Shown here piece after piece: positions 35,839 through 44,061 of a stretch of DNA of 64,000 bases (position 1 is its first letter; every line of letters starts with the position of its first letter). Both the position numbers and the translations under genes were made by a program. The notes beneath the pieces were generated by a model that searched no databases, had not been told where the DNA came from, and saw only the letters and a program-made list of their open reading frames with translations. Origin of the DNA: Anaerolineaceae bacterium (GTDB lineage: Bacteria; Chloroflexota; Anaerolineae; Anaerolineales; Anaerolineaceae); contig PABH01000069.1 in NCBI GenBank assembly GCA_002702705.1, forward strand, positions 62,001 through 126,000, read 5' to 3'.

Positions 35839-35867
35839 TTGACATTCTATCCGCCCAAGGCTAAAAT
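35839..35867 (+). promoter_or_regulatory. promoter of the coaE-cdaA-cdaR-der operon
   Basis: Consensus TTGACA (35839-35844) and TAAAAT (35862-35867) are 17 bases apart, 41 bases before the GTG start of coaE. Confidence 0.8.
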
Positions 35868-35908
35868 GATAGTCTAGGTAAATTACTTCTCCACTAGAAG
35901 GAGCTAAT

Positions 35909-37054
35909 GTGAGTAAGTGGGCTGGAAAATATGTCATCGGTTTAACGGGTAATATCGGCACTGGTAAAAGTCTGGTGCGCCGGATGTTGGAACATTTGGG
36001 CGCGTATGGCATTGATGCGGACGCCCTGGCACACCGTGCGATTGGTAAAGGTGCGCCGGGTTATGATCTGGTCATCCAACAGTTTGGACAATGGGTGGTT
36101 GGAGAGGATGGACAGATCAATCGAGCAAAACTCGGCCGGTTGGTATTTGGCGATCCGGCTGCGTTAAAAGCACTGGAAGATATTGTTCATCCCTTGGTAA
36201 ACCAAGCCCTTGACTTCATTATTAAACGTGTAAAACATAAAGTGATTGTGATTGAAGCGATTAAGTTGTTTGAATCAGATCTTGTGAACGTTTGTGATCG
36301 GTTCTGGGTGACCTATGCACCGCATGACGTACAATTAAAACGTCTTGTAAACAAACGCAAAATGACCGAAGCTGATGCATGGCAGCGCATTTTAAATCAG
36401 GCTCCACAAGAAGAAAAAGTAAAAAAAGCTCATGTTGTTATCAAAAATGTTGGTTCAGTGGAAGATACCTGGAAAATGGTATTCGCCGCATGGAATAAAA
36501 TAGGGGCAGCCACCACAACACCAGCCAAAGAAACAACACAGCGCAAAGTTCAATCACAAATGGGAGAACTGACCGTAAAACGAGGAAATCCCAGCAATGC
36601 CCAAGAAATCGCCGAGTTGTATAACCGTTTATCATCCGGTGGAAAGAAGATGAGCCGGGTGGATGTAGTGGAAGCCTTCGGCGAAAAAGCCTTTTTGGTC
36701 TTGCGGGCTGGTGAGAAAGTGGTTGGATTGATTGGATGGCAGGTGGAAAACCTGGTTGCTAGAACGACGGATTTGATTTTTGATCCTGCTTTAAAACTGG
36801 ATAAGGCGGTACCTCTTTTGGTTGATGAAATGGAAAGGGCTTCAAAAGAATTACAATGTGAGGCTTCTTTACTATTCATTACTCCTTCCCTGGCCAGCGA
36901 ACAAAAAATTTGGATTGATATGGGTTATGAACACCGTAGCCCACAAACCTTGAGTGTGATGGCATGGCAGGAAGCTGCACGTGAATCGATGCCGCCCGGT
37001 TCTGTTTTATTTTTTAAACAATTACGTACTGACCGCATTTTGAGACCAATATAA
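35909..37054 (+). CDS. coaE: dephospho-CoA kinase fused to a GNAT-like domain
   Basis: Residues 1-195 are dephospho-CoA kinase, the last step of CoA synthesis. They show P-loop GNIGTGKS (14-21), IDADALAHRAIG, and the CoA-domain DIVHPLVNQAL. The C-terminal 165 residues (about 215-380) resemble a GNAT fold: AEKAFLVLRAG, VVGLIGWQVENL, then SEQKIWIDMGYEHR. The acetyl-CoA loop is not conserved, so this part may bind CoA without transferring acetyl. Ordinary CoaE is about 200 residues, so the fusion nearly doubles it. The start is GTG with AAGGAG seven bases upstream. First gene of the operon with cdaA, cdaR and der. Confidence 0.9.
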   Translation: MSKWAGKYVIGLTGNIGTGKSLVRRMLEHLGAYGIDADALAHRAIGKGAPGYDLVIQQFGQWVVGEDGQINRAKLGRLVFGDPAALKALEDIVHPLVNQALDFIIKRVKHKVIVIEAIKLFESDLVNVCDRFWVTYAPHDVQLKRLVNKRKMTEADAWQRILNQAPQEEKVKKAHVVIKNVGSVEDTWKMVFAAWNKIGAATTTPAKETTQRKVQSQMGELTVKRGNPSNAQEIAELYNRLSSGGKKMSRVDVVEAFGEKAFLVLRAGEKVVGLIGWQVENLVARTTDLIFDPALKLDKAVPLLVDEMERASKELQCEASLLFITPSLASEQKIWIDMGYEHRSPQTLSVMAWQEAARESMPPGSVLFFKQLRTDRILRPI

Positions 37055-37073
37055 AAAAATTTGATGAGAAATT

Positions 37074-37955
37074 GTGTCTGAGTTAATTAACGATATTTTG
37101 TTTATATTCCAACGATTAAACTGGCTAAGTGTGCTTGACCTTGCACTAGTAACTGCTATTTTATTTGGTATTCTAATTCTACTGCGGGACACCCAAGCCA
37201 CTGTCTTATTACGTGGTGTCATCTTTTTAGTGATCTTACTGGCGTTATTGGTTAATTTTGTAAACTTGCCAGCCTTTTCGTGGTTAATTAATACCACCTT
37301 ACCGGCACTGTTGTTGGCAATTCCGGTTATTTTTGCCCCAGAGATTCGGCGTGGATTGGAACGTTTAGGTAGGGCGGGTTCGACCAGCCTTTTTCGGCGT
37401 AGTGAAACCTCACTTGAAGAATTACAAGTTACTTTTCAAGCCATTGCGACTGCATGTGCCCGTCTTTCCGCAAGAAAACATGGGGCTCTCATCGTTTTAG
37501 AAAGAGAAGTTTCTCTAAAGGAATATGTATCAACCGGGGTTTATATGGATTCTACAGTAACGCCGGAAATGTTACTGCAAATTTTTTACCCGAATACGCC
37601 CCTGCATGATGGTGCTGTTATCATTGCGGATAATCGCGTGCTGGCAGCTTCTTGTGTCATGCCGCTCTCTGCAAGCGGCATCTTGAATCGCTCACCAGAA
37701 CGACAAATGGGTTTGCGCCATAGGGCTGCTTTGGGAAGTTCGGAAGCCAGTGATGCAATTGCCATTACCGTTTCCGAAGAAACTGGGTCTATATCAATTG
37801 CTCAAGGCGGTAGAATGATCCGTGGGGTGGAGAGCAATCGTCTCGTTAATTTATTAATGACTTTCTACCGGCCAAACATGATAACGAAACAAACTTTCAA
37901 ATTATTTGGGCGCATTATCAACCTGCCTAATCAAAAAAAGCAGGAGGAGGAATAA
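37074..37955 (+). CDS. cdaA: diadenylate cyclase CdaA (DAC domain)
   Basis: The enzyme joins two ATP into cyclic di-AMP, a second messenger for osmotic and wall balance. The 293 residues have three N-terminal membrane helices (about 12-90) and the DAC domain with the catalytic DGA (about 179-181, LHDGAVIIADN) and RHR (LRHRAALG, about 214). The start is GTG. The next gene, cdaR, begins 1 base after the stop. glmM, the usual third gene in Firmicutes, is replaced here by der. Confidence 0.94.
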   Translation: MSELINDILFIFQRLNWLSVLDLALVTAILFGILILLRDTQATVLLRGVIFLVILLALLVNFVNLPAFSWLINTTLPALLLAIPVIFAPEIRRGLERLGRAGSTSLFRRSETSLEELQVTFQAIATACARLSARKHGALIVLEREVSLKEYVSTGVYMDSTVTPEMLLQIFYPNTPLHDGAVIIADNRVLAASCVMPLSASGILNRSPERQMGLRHRAALGSSEASDAIAITVSEETGSISIAQGGRMIRGVESNRLVNLLMTFYRPNMITKQTFKLFGRIINLPNQKKQEEE

Positions 37956-37956
37956 G

Positions 37957-39213
37957 ATGTTAGCCCAACTTCGAAAACTCAGTAAAAATTTGCCAACCTT
38001 TTTAACGGCGCTGATATTAGCAATTACGGTATGGATTATTGCCGTGACTGCCAGTGATCCAACGGAAGATCGTTTGTATCCATTTACCGTTCCAGTGGAA
38101 GTAATTGGACAAAATGCTGGATTGGTAATTACGAGTGATATTCCATCCAGTATATCTCTCCGATTAAGTGCTCCCCAATCGGTATGGAATATATTAAATA
38201 ATCAACAAGCCTCGGTGCGTGCCTTGGTGGATCTTTCCGGATTGGAAGCAGGAACCCATGTGGTGGAGGTGCAGATTCAAATTTCCGCCACCCCGGTTAA
38301 GGTCATCAGTTATTCACCAAATACAATAACAATTCGCCTGGAAAACCTGGCCAGCCGCGTAATGCAGATTTCTTTGGTCACAATTGGGGACCCGGCGGTG
38401 GGTTATCTGGCGGAAGATCCTGTTTTGGAGACCGATCAAGTGACAGTGACCGGTCCGGCTTCTCAAGTGAATCTGGTTCAGGAAGTGCGCGCCACATTGG
38501 ATATAAACCAGGCGTATGATAATATCAATCGCACCATTAATTTATTGGCTCTGGATGCCAGTGAGAATGTGATTGAAGATGTTAACCTTTCACCGGAGCG
38601 GATAACCGTTCAGCAAGATATTAATCAACGGTATGGTTACCGGAATGTTGTTGTAACCGTACAAGTTGAAGGACAGGTGGCAGATGGTTACCGGCTTACC
38701 AATACCTCTGTTTTTCCTCCTTTAGTGACTGTTTTTTCGTCCGATCCACAGGTAGTAAATGAGCTGCCAGGTTATGTGAATACAGTGCCTTTGAACCTGA
38801 GCGGTTTAAAAGACGATGTTGACATTTCTTTACCGCTGAATTTACCGGATGGGGTTTCGGTAGTAGATGATCGTACTTCCGTATTGGTACGATTAAGTGT
38901 GGCGGCTGTGCAAAGCAGTTTGCCGTTGGCGAACGTGCCGGTGGAAGTGACCGGTCTTTCTCCCTTACTAAGTGCAAAATTGTCCCCACAGACTGTAACG
39001 ATCATCCTTTCCGGACCACTGCCGCTCTTGGATGCGATTAACTACGATGATATTCGCGTAGTTATTGACATGACAGATTACGAAGTGGGTACCTATCAGC
39101 TCGAACCAGTGGTAGAATTGGTTCCCGGAGAGATAACCGTAGAAAGTATTCAGCCTGAGGTGATTAATATTGAGGTGATTGTAGCCCCAACACCCACCCC
39201 AGGGCTGCCATAG
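37957..39213 (+). CDS. cdaR: YbbR-domain regulator of CdaA
   Basis: The 418-residue protein has one N-terminal membrane helix (FLTALILAITVWIIAV) and a large outside part made of about four YbbR repeats, each with a beta strand pattern such as PVEVIGQNAGLVI or TVTGPASQVNLV. It ends in a Pro/Thr tail. CdaR binds CdaA at the membrane and modulates it in Firmicutes. AGGAGGAATAAG provides an ideal ribosome site for ATG 37957, whereas a longer frame would overlap cdaA by 50 bases. Confidence 0.92.
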   Translation: MLAQLRKLSKNLPTFLTALILAITVWIIAVTASDPTEDRLYPFTVPVEVIGQNAGLVITSDIPSSISLRLSAPQSVWNILNNQQASVRALVDLSGLEAGTHVVEVQIQISATPVKVISYSPNTITIRLENLASRVMQISLVTIGDPAVGYLAEDPVLETDQVTVTGPASQVNLVQEVRATLDINQAYDNINRTINLLALDASENVIEDVNLSPERITVQQDINQRYGYRNVVVTVQVEGQVADGYRLTNTSVFPPLVTVFSSDPQVVNELPGYVNTVPLNLSGLKDDVDISLPLNLPDGVSVVDDRTSVLVRLSVAAVQSSLPLANVPVEVTGLSPLLSAKLSPQTVTIILSGPLPLLDAINYDDIRVVIDMTDYEVGTYQLEPVVELVPGEITVESIQPEVINIEVIVAPTPTPGLP

Positions 39214-39225
39214 GAAATAATAAAG

Positions 39226-40605
39226 ATGAATAAACCAATTGTAGCGCTTGTAGGCCGTCCGAACGTCGGCAAAAGCACCTTATTTAACCGCCTAACGGGA
39301 GAACGTTTGGCAATTGTTGACGATGTACCTGGCACTACCAGAGACCGCTTAATGGCAGAAGCTGAATGGACTGGACATCCTTTTTATGTAATTGACACGG
39401 GTGGCATTGATCCATCCACAGGTGGCAAAACTCCGCTTTCAATTGGTTCTGCGGATTTTATTACCGAAATTAAACAACAAGCCGCAGTGGCAATTGAGGA
39501 CGCGGATGCGATTATCTTTGTTGTGGACGGCACCGCTGGTGTAACTCAAGCTGATATCGAGGTTGCCGAAATTTTACGCCGCTCACAGAAAATGATTAAT
39601 GGAGAACCCACACCGCCTATCATTTTGGCTGTGAATAAGGCTGAACATGTGACCATCCGTGATGAAGCCTACCAATTTTATGAATTGGGGATGGGCGAAC
39701 CCTATGCCATCTCGGCCATGCACGGCACTTCTACCGGCGATTTGTTAGATGCTGTGGTTGAAACTTTCCCTGAAAACCTTGAAAAAGAAGATGATGATTC
39801 CGTTAAAATTGCGATTGTAGGGAAACCAAACGCTGGAAAGTCTAGTTTATTAAACAAATTGGTTGGTAAAGAGCGTGCCATTGTATCCCCAATTGCAGGC
39901 ACCACCCGTGATGCAGTCGATACACATCTGGAGTATGACGGCGTCGAAGTGACTCTAATCGACACGGCCGGTATTCGCCGCCGTGGACGAATCGAACAAG
40001 GGGTAGAGAAATATTCGGTGTTACGAGCCATGAAAGCAATTGAACGGGCAGATGTGGCTTTGTTGTTAATCGATGCCACCACCGGTATAACTGCGCAGGA
40101 TGCCCATATTGCCGGGTTTATTTTAGAAGCCAAAAAGAGTTGTGTGGTATTGGTGAACAAATGGGATGCAGTTGAAAAAGATACTTTCACCATGCTTGAG
40201 TTTACTGAAAAAATACGGCAAGACCTGAACTTTATGGACTATGTTCCATTATTGTTCATTTCTGCAAAAACCGGGCAGCGTGTGGATCAGGTGATGCCGC
40301 TGGCGTTACAAGTGCAAGAGGAACGATTAGCCCGGCTTACTACTTCATCGATTAACCGGCTGATCCAGAATGCGCAAGATGTGCATACTCCCATGCGGGC
40401 TGGAAAGGTATTTAAAATGTACTATGGGACCCAGGTCCGTAGTGATCCGCCGACGTTTATGATCTACTGCAATGATACCAAATTGGCTCATTTTACCTAT
40501 ATGCGCTTTTTAGAAAAAAAGATTCGAGAGGAATACCCCTTCACAGGGACCCCTATTCAAATTGTATTAAAACCACGGGTTAAAAAAGAGCGCACTAAAT
40601 CCTAA
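39226..40605 (+). CDS. der: ribosome-assembly GTPase Der (EngA)
   Basis: Der has two consecutive GTPase domains and helps mature the 50S subunit. The 459 residues show G1 GRPNVGKST and G3 DTGGI in domain 1, G1 GKPNAGKSS, G3 DTAGI and G4 NKWD in domain 2, and the C-terminal KH-like domain with KVFKMYYGTQVRSDPPTF. Length is as usual. It closes the operon; the tRNA downstream has its own promoter and no terminator hairpin is visible right after the stop. Confidence 0.97.
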   Translation: MNKPIVALVGRPNVGKSTLFNRLTGERLAIVDDVPGTTRDRLMAEAEWTGHPFYVIDTGGIDPSTGGKTPLSIGSADFITEIKQQAAVAIEDADAIIFVVDGTAGVTQADIEVAEILRRSQKMINGEPTPPIILAVNKAEHVTIRDEAYQFYELGMGEPYAISAMHGTSTGDLLDAVVETFPENLEKEDDDSVKIAIVGKPNAGKSSLLNKLVGKERAIVSPIAGTTRDAVDTHLEYDGVEVTLIDTAGIRRRGRIEQGVEKYSVLRAMKAIERADVALLLIDATTGITAQDAHIAGFILEAKKSCVVLVNKWDAVEKDTFTMLEFTEKIRQDLNFMDYVPLLFISAKTGQRVDQVMPLALQVQEERLARLTTSSINRLIQNAQDVHTPMRAGKVFKMYYGTQVRSDPPTFMIYCNDTKLAHFTYMRFLEKKIREEYPFTGTPIQIVLKPRVKKERTKS

Positions 40606-40623
40606 GCCTGTACAAAGTATACC

Positions 40624-40652
40624 TTGACGAGAACGGATAAGTACGATAAAAT
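40624..40652 (+). promoter_or_regulatory. promoter of initiator tRNA
   Basis: TTGACG (40624-40629) and TAAAAT (40647-40652) are 17 bases apart, 21 bases before the tRNA. Confidence 0.75.
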
Positions 40653-40673
40653 TCCAATCGTTAAGATACACGA

Positions 40674-40745
40674 TGCGGGGTAGAGCAGAGGCAGCTCGTC
40701 GGGCTCATAACCCGGAGGTCGTAGGTTCGAATCCTGCCCCCGCTA
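40674..40745 (+). tRNA. initiator tRNA-fMet (CAT), integration site of the island
   Basis: A 72-base cloverleaf with anticodon loop CTCATAA (CAT) and three G-C pairs at the base of the anticodon stem, both hallmarks of initiator tRNA. The first acceptor pair is mismatched (T1, T72), another initiator trait, where E. coli has C1-A72. The T arm is GTAGG-TTCGAAT-CCTGC. CCA is not encoded (the next bases are CTA). A tyrosine integrase starts 90 bases downstream, marking this tRNA as the attachment site. Confidence 0.93.
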
Positions 40746-40858
40746 CTAGAGACAAACCAGAGTCCGTCGGGCTCTGGTTTTTTGTTAGCCCGGCATACAG
40801 CGGTAGACATTTTTCCAAAAATGGAGGAATTTCTTATGAACCGCAGCTCGCCGGGCTC
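40691..40858 (+). repeat. three copies of the tRNA anticodon-arm sequence (possible att core)
   Basis: GCAGCTCGTCGGGCTC in the tRNA (40691-40706) recurs with one mismatch at 40843-40858, inside the first codons of the integrase. The core CGTCGGGCTC also occurs at 40765-40774, within the terminator between them. Three near-copies within 170 bases next to a tRNA-linked integrase suggest recombination core or arm sites. Confidence 0.5.
40754..40783 (+). terminator. terminator after initiator tRNA
   Basis: A perfect 9-bp stem (40754-40762 with 40772-40780) with a 9-base loop is followed by further T. The loop and closing arm contain the CGTCGGGCTC repeat. Confidence 0.85.
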
Positions 40859-41849
40859 GACAAAATCAAAATCAACATTATTAATATCAAAATCGATTGA
40901 TGGCTTCTTGAAGTTCAAGACAGCAGAGGGGTTAAGCCAACGCACAATCACCACCTATGAATATACACTCAACCAATGGTTGAAATATATTGGTGACCAA
41001 TGTGTTTCCAAAGTTCAACCTTCCGACCTGACCGGTTATTTGGCCTGGTTGCGGACTGAATATAAACCAATACGTTTTAATGGTAGTGAGGAACCTTTGT
41101 CCGCAAAAACGATTCGTAACGTGTGGGTTACCTTCCGTTCCTTTTTTGGTTGGCTCCAGGTAGAGTTTAAATACCCTAACCCTGCTAAAGAAATCAGCGC
41201 GCCAAAATTTCAAAAACATCCGGTGCAAACTTTCACTAAGGAAGAGCTTGAAAGAATAATGAAGGCATGTTTGTATGCGCGAGAATCGCAAACAGAAGTG
41301 AGGAAAAAATTTATTATACGGCGTCCGAGTGCCAATCGTGACCAAGCAATAGTGTTGGTTTTGTTGGATACTGGTTTGCGCGCTACTGAACTGTGTTCTT
41401 TGACGATCAATGATGTGGATCTCAAAACCGGAAAGGTAACTGTCCGCCACGGTGTGGGCGGTGGTGCCAAAGGTGGCAAGGGGCGTACTGTTTACCTGGG
41501 CAAAGTTGCCCGAAAAACAGTCTGGCGGTATTTGGCTGGCCGGGAAGATGGGGACGATTCCGACGCCCCCCTCTTCATCAGCCATGCTGATCGACCGTTC
41601 AACAAAGATAGTTTGCGTGTGTTGATCAACCGGTTGGGAGCCCGGGCAGAAGTCAAAAAGACCTATCCACATAAATTCAGGCACACATTCGCCATCACCT
41701 ACCTGCGTTCCGGTGGTGATGTTTTTACGCTGCAATCCCTTTTGGGACATGGATCGTTGGATATGGTGCGTCATTATGCTCAAATTGCCGAGGTAGATGT
41801 TGCACAAGCACATCGCAAAGCGAGCCCAGCCGATAATATGCATTTGTAA
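40836..41849 (+). CDS. tyrosine site-specific recombinase (tRNA-linked integrase)
   Basis: The 337-residue enzyme has an N-terminal SAM-like DNA-binding domain (about 20-110, with LSQRTITTYEYTLNQWL). The catalytic domain has all signature residues: Arg in DTGLRATELCSL, Lys in GKGRTVYLGK, HKFRHTFA (His-x-x-Arg), LGHGSLDMV (His) and the nucleophile Tyr in RHYAQI. It would cut and rejoin DNA at the att site in the tRNA. The ATG at 40836 has GGAGG eight bases upstream; a longer frame overlaps the tRNA terminator. It faces a second recombinase, separated by 11 bases. Confidence 0.92.
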   Translation: MNRSSPGSTKSKSTLLISKSIDGFLKFKTAEGLSQRTITTYEYTLNQWLKYIGDQCVSKVQPSDLTGYLAWLRTEYKPIRFNGSEEPLSAKTIRNVWVTFRSFFGWLQVEFKYPNPAKEISAPKFQKHPVQTFTKEELERIMKACLYARESQTEVRKKFIIRRPSANRDQAIVLVLLDTGLRATELCSLTINDVDLKTGKVTVRHGVGGGAKGGKGRTVYLGKVARKTVWRYLAGREDGDDSDAPLFISHADRPFNKDSLRVLINRLGARAEVKKTYPHKFRHTFAITYLRSGGDVFTLQSLLGHGSLDMVRHYAQIAEVDVAQAHRKASPADNMHL

Positions 41850-41860
41850 CCAAATTTTAA

Positions 41861-42976
41861 TCATTGAGCCAACCTTCCTGCAATGAAGACCAAAGCCCGT
41901 TTCTGGCTTTCTCGATCAAGTGTATTAAGGAATGACTCAAGCTCATCACCCATAAGGGGTGCTTGGCAACCCGGCGTGGACATTGCCTTTCCCGACAGTC
42001 CTGCGATGCGATCTTGAACATCGGAGGACAACATAGGAGCATAAGTGCCATCAGTAATCTCGATACTTTCATGCATCAGATTCATGGAAACAGCTTTGTA
42101 ATCAGCCATAGTCTGAGCATGCAGTAACCCGTAAACGGCGTGTCCATGCCGGAATTTGTGCGGTGATTTGAATTCAATCTTTGCCAATGAAAACAACAAT
42201 TTCAGACGTTTTTGAAGGGCTTGAGCGCGTGTCTTTCCTGGTTCATCCAACGAAAGAAACTGATCTCCCCAAGAATGCGCAATCGGTGCATACCAGGGGC
42301 TTGAACCAGGAAGTGATTTGCGTACAATTTCATCCCATCGGTGTGCTGACTCCAGTATTTCAGGAATGTTTAATAAAAAGGTGGTTGCTTTTTTTCCGTT
42401 CTTTGTATGAACTCCTAACTCTGGCCATTGGCGAAGGGTCAGGTTATCCAGATCGACTGCCGAAATGGGTAACGTGGTAAAAGCGCTGGCACGTATTCCT
42501 GATAGGAACAGCATGGCTGCAGCTGCCTTGTCGCGTAATAATGCCAGGTTATCTTCAGGAATAGGTGTATTAACTAATGTAAGAACTTGTTCCAGAGATA
42601 CAAAGACATTCTCTGAAGATATTTGTGGTTGGCGAGGCAGACGCAGCGTATCAATCCACGAGAGGGGCAGGCTGTTCATTTCACGAGGGTATGTAACCTT
42701 TGCCCAACGGAAAAAACGTTTGCTTGAGTCGATGATCTTTTTTTGAGATGCGCTGGCCAGAATTCCTTTTCCATCTTTACCGGGTAATGAAGCCAGATAG
42801 GACGGTAATGTTGGACGAATGGCTTGAACATCTCGGATATGCTGATCGTCTGCCCACAGCAGCAAATGGCGCAAATAAAAACGGTAGCGTTCGACGGACG
42901 CAGCATTTAGCAGCAGGACTTCCTCTAGATATTTGAGATGCTCTTTAACTTTGAGATAGTTCTGGCGTTCGATCAC
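41861..42976 (-). CDS. second tyrosine recombinase (XerC-like), convergent
   Basis: The roughly 371-residue protein has an N-terminal core-binding domain and a catalytic domain with Arg in LSGIRASAFTTL, HKFRHGHAVYG (His-x-x-Arg), His in LMHESIEIT and Tyr in DGTYAPM. All catalytic positions are filled, so it is probably active. The start is uncertain: a GTG at 42976 preceded by GGAG fits best; upstream TTG or GTG codons are in the same frame. Its 5' end overlaps the HTH/zinc gene, implying one transcript. Two convergent recombinases suggest separate integration and excision roles or a pair acting together. Confidence 0.88.
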   Translation of the reverse strand: MIERQNYLKVKEHLKYLEEVLLLNAASVERYRFYLRHLLLWADDQHIRDVQAIRPTLPSYLASLPGKDGKGILASASQKKIIDSSKRFFRWAKVTYPREMNSLPLSWIDTLRLPRQPQISSENVFVSLEQVLTLVNTPIPEDNLALLRDKAAAAMLFLSGIRASAFTTLPISAVDLDNLTLRQWPELGVHTKNGKKATTFLLNIPEILESAHRWDEIVRKSLPGSSPWYAPIAHSWGDQFLSLDEPGKTRAQALQKRLKLLFSLAKIEFKSPHKFRHGHAVYGLLHAQTMADYKAVSMNLMHESIEITDGTYAPMLSSDVQDRIAGLSGKAMSTPGCQAPLMGDELESFLNTLDRESQKRALVFIAGRLAQ

Positions 42977-43367
42977 GATGCGCTCCACGATTAATAATAT
43001 TTCCACACTTTTCACAAGTGCCTTTGATCAGGACAAGATTTCCCTTGATCGGTTGAACCTGAGGAGAGATTAGCTTTGATACCTGGTTACAGTGCAGGCA
43101 ATAGGCTTCGTCTTCATTTAAATTACTTACTGTTTTTGGTTTTCGTTGCTCATTCACCCAACCGGCAAAGTGTTCGCCATTAATCCAGATGCGATTGCGT
43201 TTATCCCGTTGGTGGGGAATTCCTGTTTGTAGCCAACCGCGAAAGGTGCTTTCAGCAATATTAAGCGCTTCACTTATTTCACGTGGGGTATATAACATCG
43301 GTAATAAACCGGGTGCTTTTACGATTACTTGATGAGGAAGTTTTGTCCGTTTTGTATTGTTTTCCAT
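42945..43367 (-). CDS. HTH (excisionase/MerR-like) and zinc-ribbon protein
   Basis: The 140-residue protein has a winged HTH of the excisionase type (about 25-78: YTPREISEALNIAESTFRGW, then RIWINGEHFAGW). A four-Cys zinc ribbon follows (CLHC about 89-92, CEKC about 118-121). It could be the recombination directionality factor of the element, or a repressor. It precedes and overlaps the minus-strand recombinase gene, so they act together. GGAG lies ahead of the ATG. Confidence 0.75.
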   Translation of the reverse strand: MENNTKRTKLPHQVIVKAPGLLPMLYTPREISEALNIAESTFRGWLQTGIPHQRDKRNRIWINGEHFAGWVNEQRKPKTVSNLNEDEAYCLHCNQVSKLISPQVQPIKGNLVLIKGTCEKCGNIINRGAHRDRTPELSQS

Positions 43368-43407
43368 CCAACGATGCTCCTTGAGTGTTGAGTTTAGATC
43401 TGATATT

Positions 43408-43893
43408 TTATGCTAAATCGAGGCTCCAATCAGAAACCATATTCATAATCGAATTGTTAACTGTCTGGTTAAGCTGAACGATGTCATCCGGCACCTTGCC
43501 ATTTAATTGTTCCATTTCAGCATGGATTTTCCGAATAGACATGTTTAATTGATTTGTTAACTGATTTGCCCGTTTGGCTTCCTGGCGAAGATTTGTCCAT
43601 TGGCGATTGGGTAAAGCACCAGTTTTATTTGATTTTTTAATACCACAATTAGAAATATTGTTTTGTGTGTTACTGATTTGGCGTTGTTCTCCAATTGTTT
43701 TCAAATAGTGGATACTTTGATTAATTGAAATTACAGGATCCAAAAGGTCCAAAGAATCCAATTCTTCATTCGTTAACCCCACTAGAAGAGAGAGTTGAGG
43801 AGAAATATTTTGTAAGTTCGTTAATAAATTATCTAATTGGGTTGACAAATTTTTTCCCTGTTTAGTTTTTGGGTTAGAGAGATAACATGTCAT
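43408..43893 (-). CDS. hypothetical protein, helical, first gene of the minus-strand recombinase unit
   Basis: I do not recognise this 161-residue protein. It is Asn/Gln/Leu-rich with heptad-like helical stretches (LDNLLTNLQNIS, NQLTNQLNMSIRKI) and no signal or membrane segment. AAGGAAGG precedes the ATG. It starts 59 bases from the large palindrome at 43952-44010 and is followed by the HTH/zinc gene and the recombinase, so it is likely part of the element's recombination or control module. Confidence 0.6.
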   Translation of the reverse strand: MTCYLSNPKTKQGKNLSTQLDNLLTNLQNISPQLSLLVGLTNEELDSLDLLDPVISINQSIHYLKTIGEQRQISNTQNNISNCGIKKSNKTGALPNRQWTNLRQEAKRANQLTNQLNMSIRKIHAEMEQLNGKVPDDIVQLNQTVNNSIMNMVSDWSLDLA

Positions 43894-43951
43894 GGCTGCC
43901 TTCCTTTTTTGAAAAATGATATCAGTAGCATAACATTCAGGTTGCGTTCAC

Positions 43952-44010
43952 TCAATCTATTAATTCCGATAGGGTATATACCTTAAAACCTATCGTAATT
44001 GATAGATTGA
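43952..44010. promoter_or_regulatory. large palindrome with 22-bp arms (operator or recombination site)
   Basis: The left arm 43952-43973 and right arm 43989-44010 are inverted repeats matching at 20 of 22 positions around a 15-base AT-rich centre. The palindrome lies exactly between the divergent recombinase unit and the LuxR-type gene, 17 bases upstream of the latter's promoter. It has no T-tract and is not a terminator. It is a likely operator for an element-encoded HTH protein, or a site for the second recombinase. Confidence 0.7.
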
Positions 44011-44026
44011 TTTATTTCTGATCTAC

Positions 44027-44055
44027 TTGCACAATAGGGTAATCTCATCTATAAT
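44027..44055 (+). promoter_or_regulatory. strong promoter of the LuxR-type HTH gene
   Basis: TTGCAC (44027-44032) and perfect TATAAT (44050-44055) are 17 bases apart. The predicted start of transcription near 44062 falls in an SOS-box-like sequence. The leader would be about 185 bases. Confidence 0.75.
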
Positions 44056-44061
44056 TTTACT

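Noticed and set aside
39702-40193. 163-codon open frame antisense to der
   Set aside because: Mirrors the second GTPase domain of Der; Ser/Thr/Ala-rich product without homology signs.
40674-40745. Elongator tRNA-Met or tRNA-Ile2 (CAT)
   Set aside because: Three G-C pairs closing the anticodon stem and a mismatch at 1-72 are initiator features; an elongator would pair at 1-72.
40932-41864. Long open frame of about 310 codons antisense to the integrase
   Set aside because: The plus-strand integrase has every catalytic motif and a ribosome site; the antisense frame has no recognisable domain and only exists because of the integrase codon pattern.
43952-44010. CRISPR-like repeat or transposon end
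   Set aside because: It is a single inverted repeat without regularly spaced copies, and no transposase or target duplication is seen.
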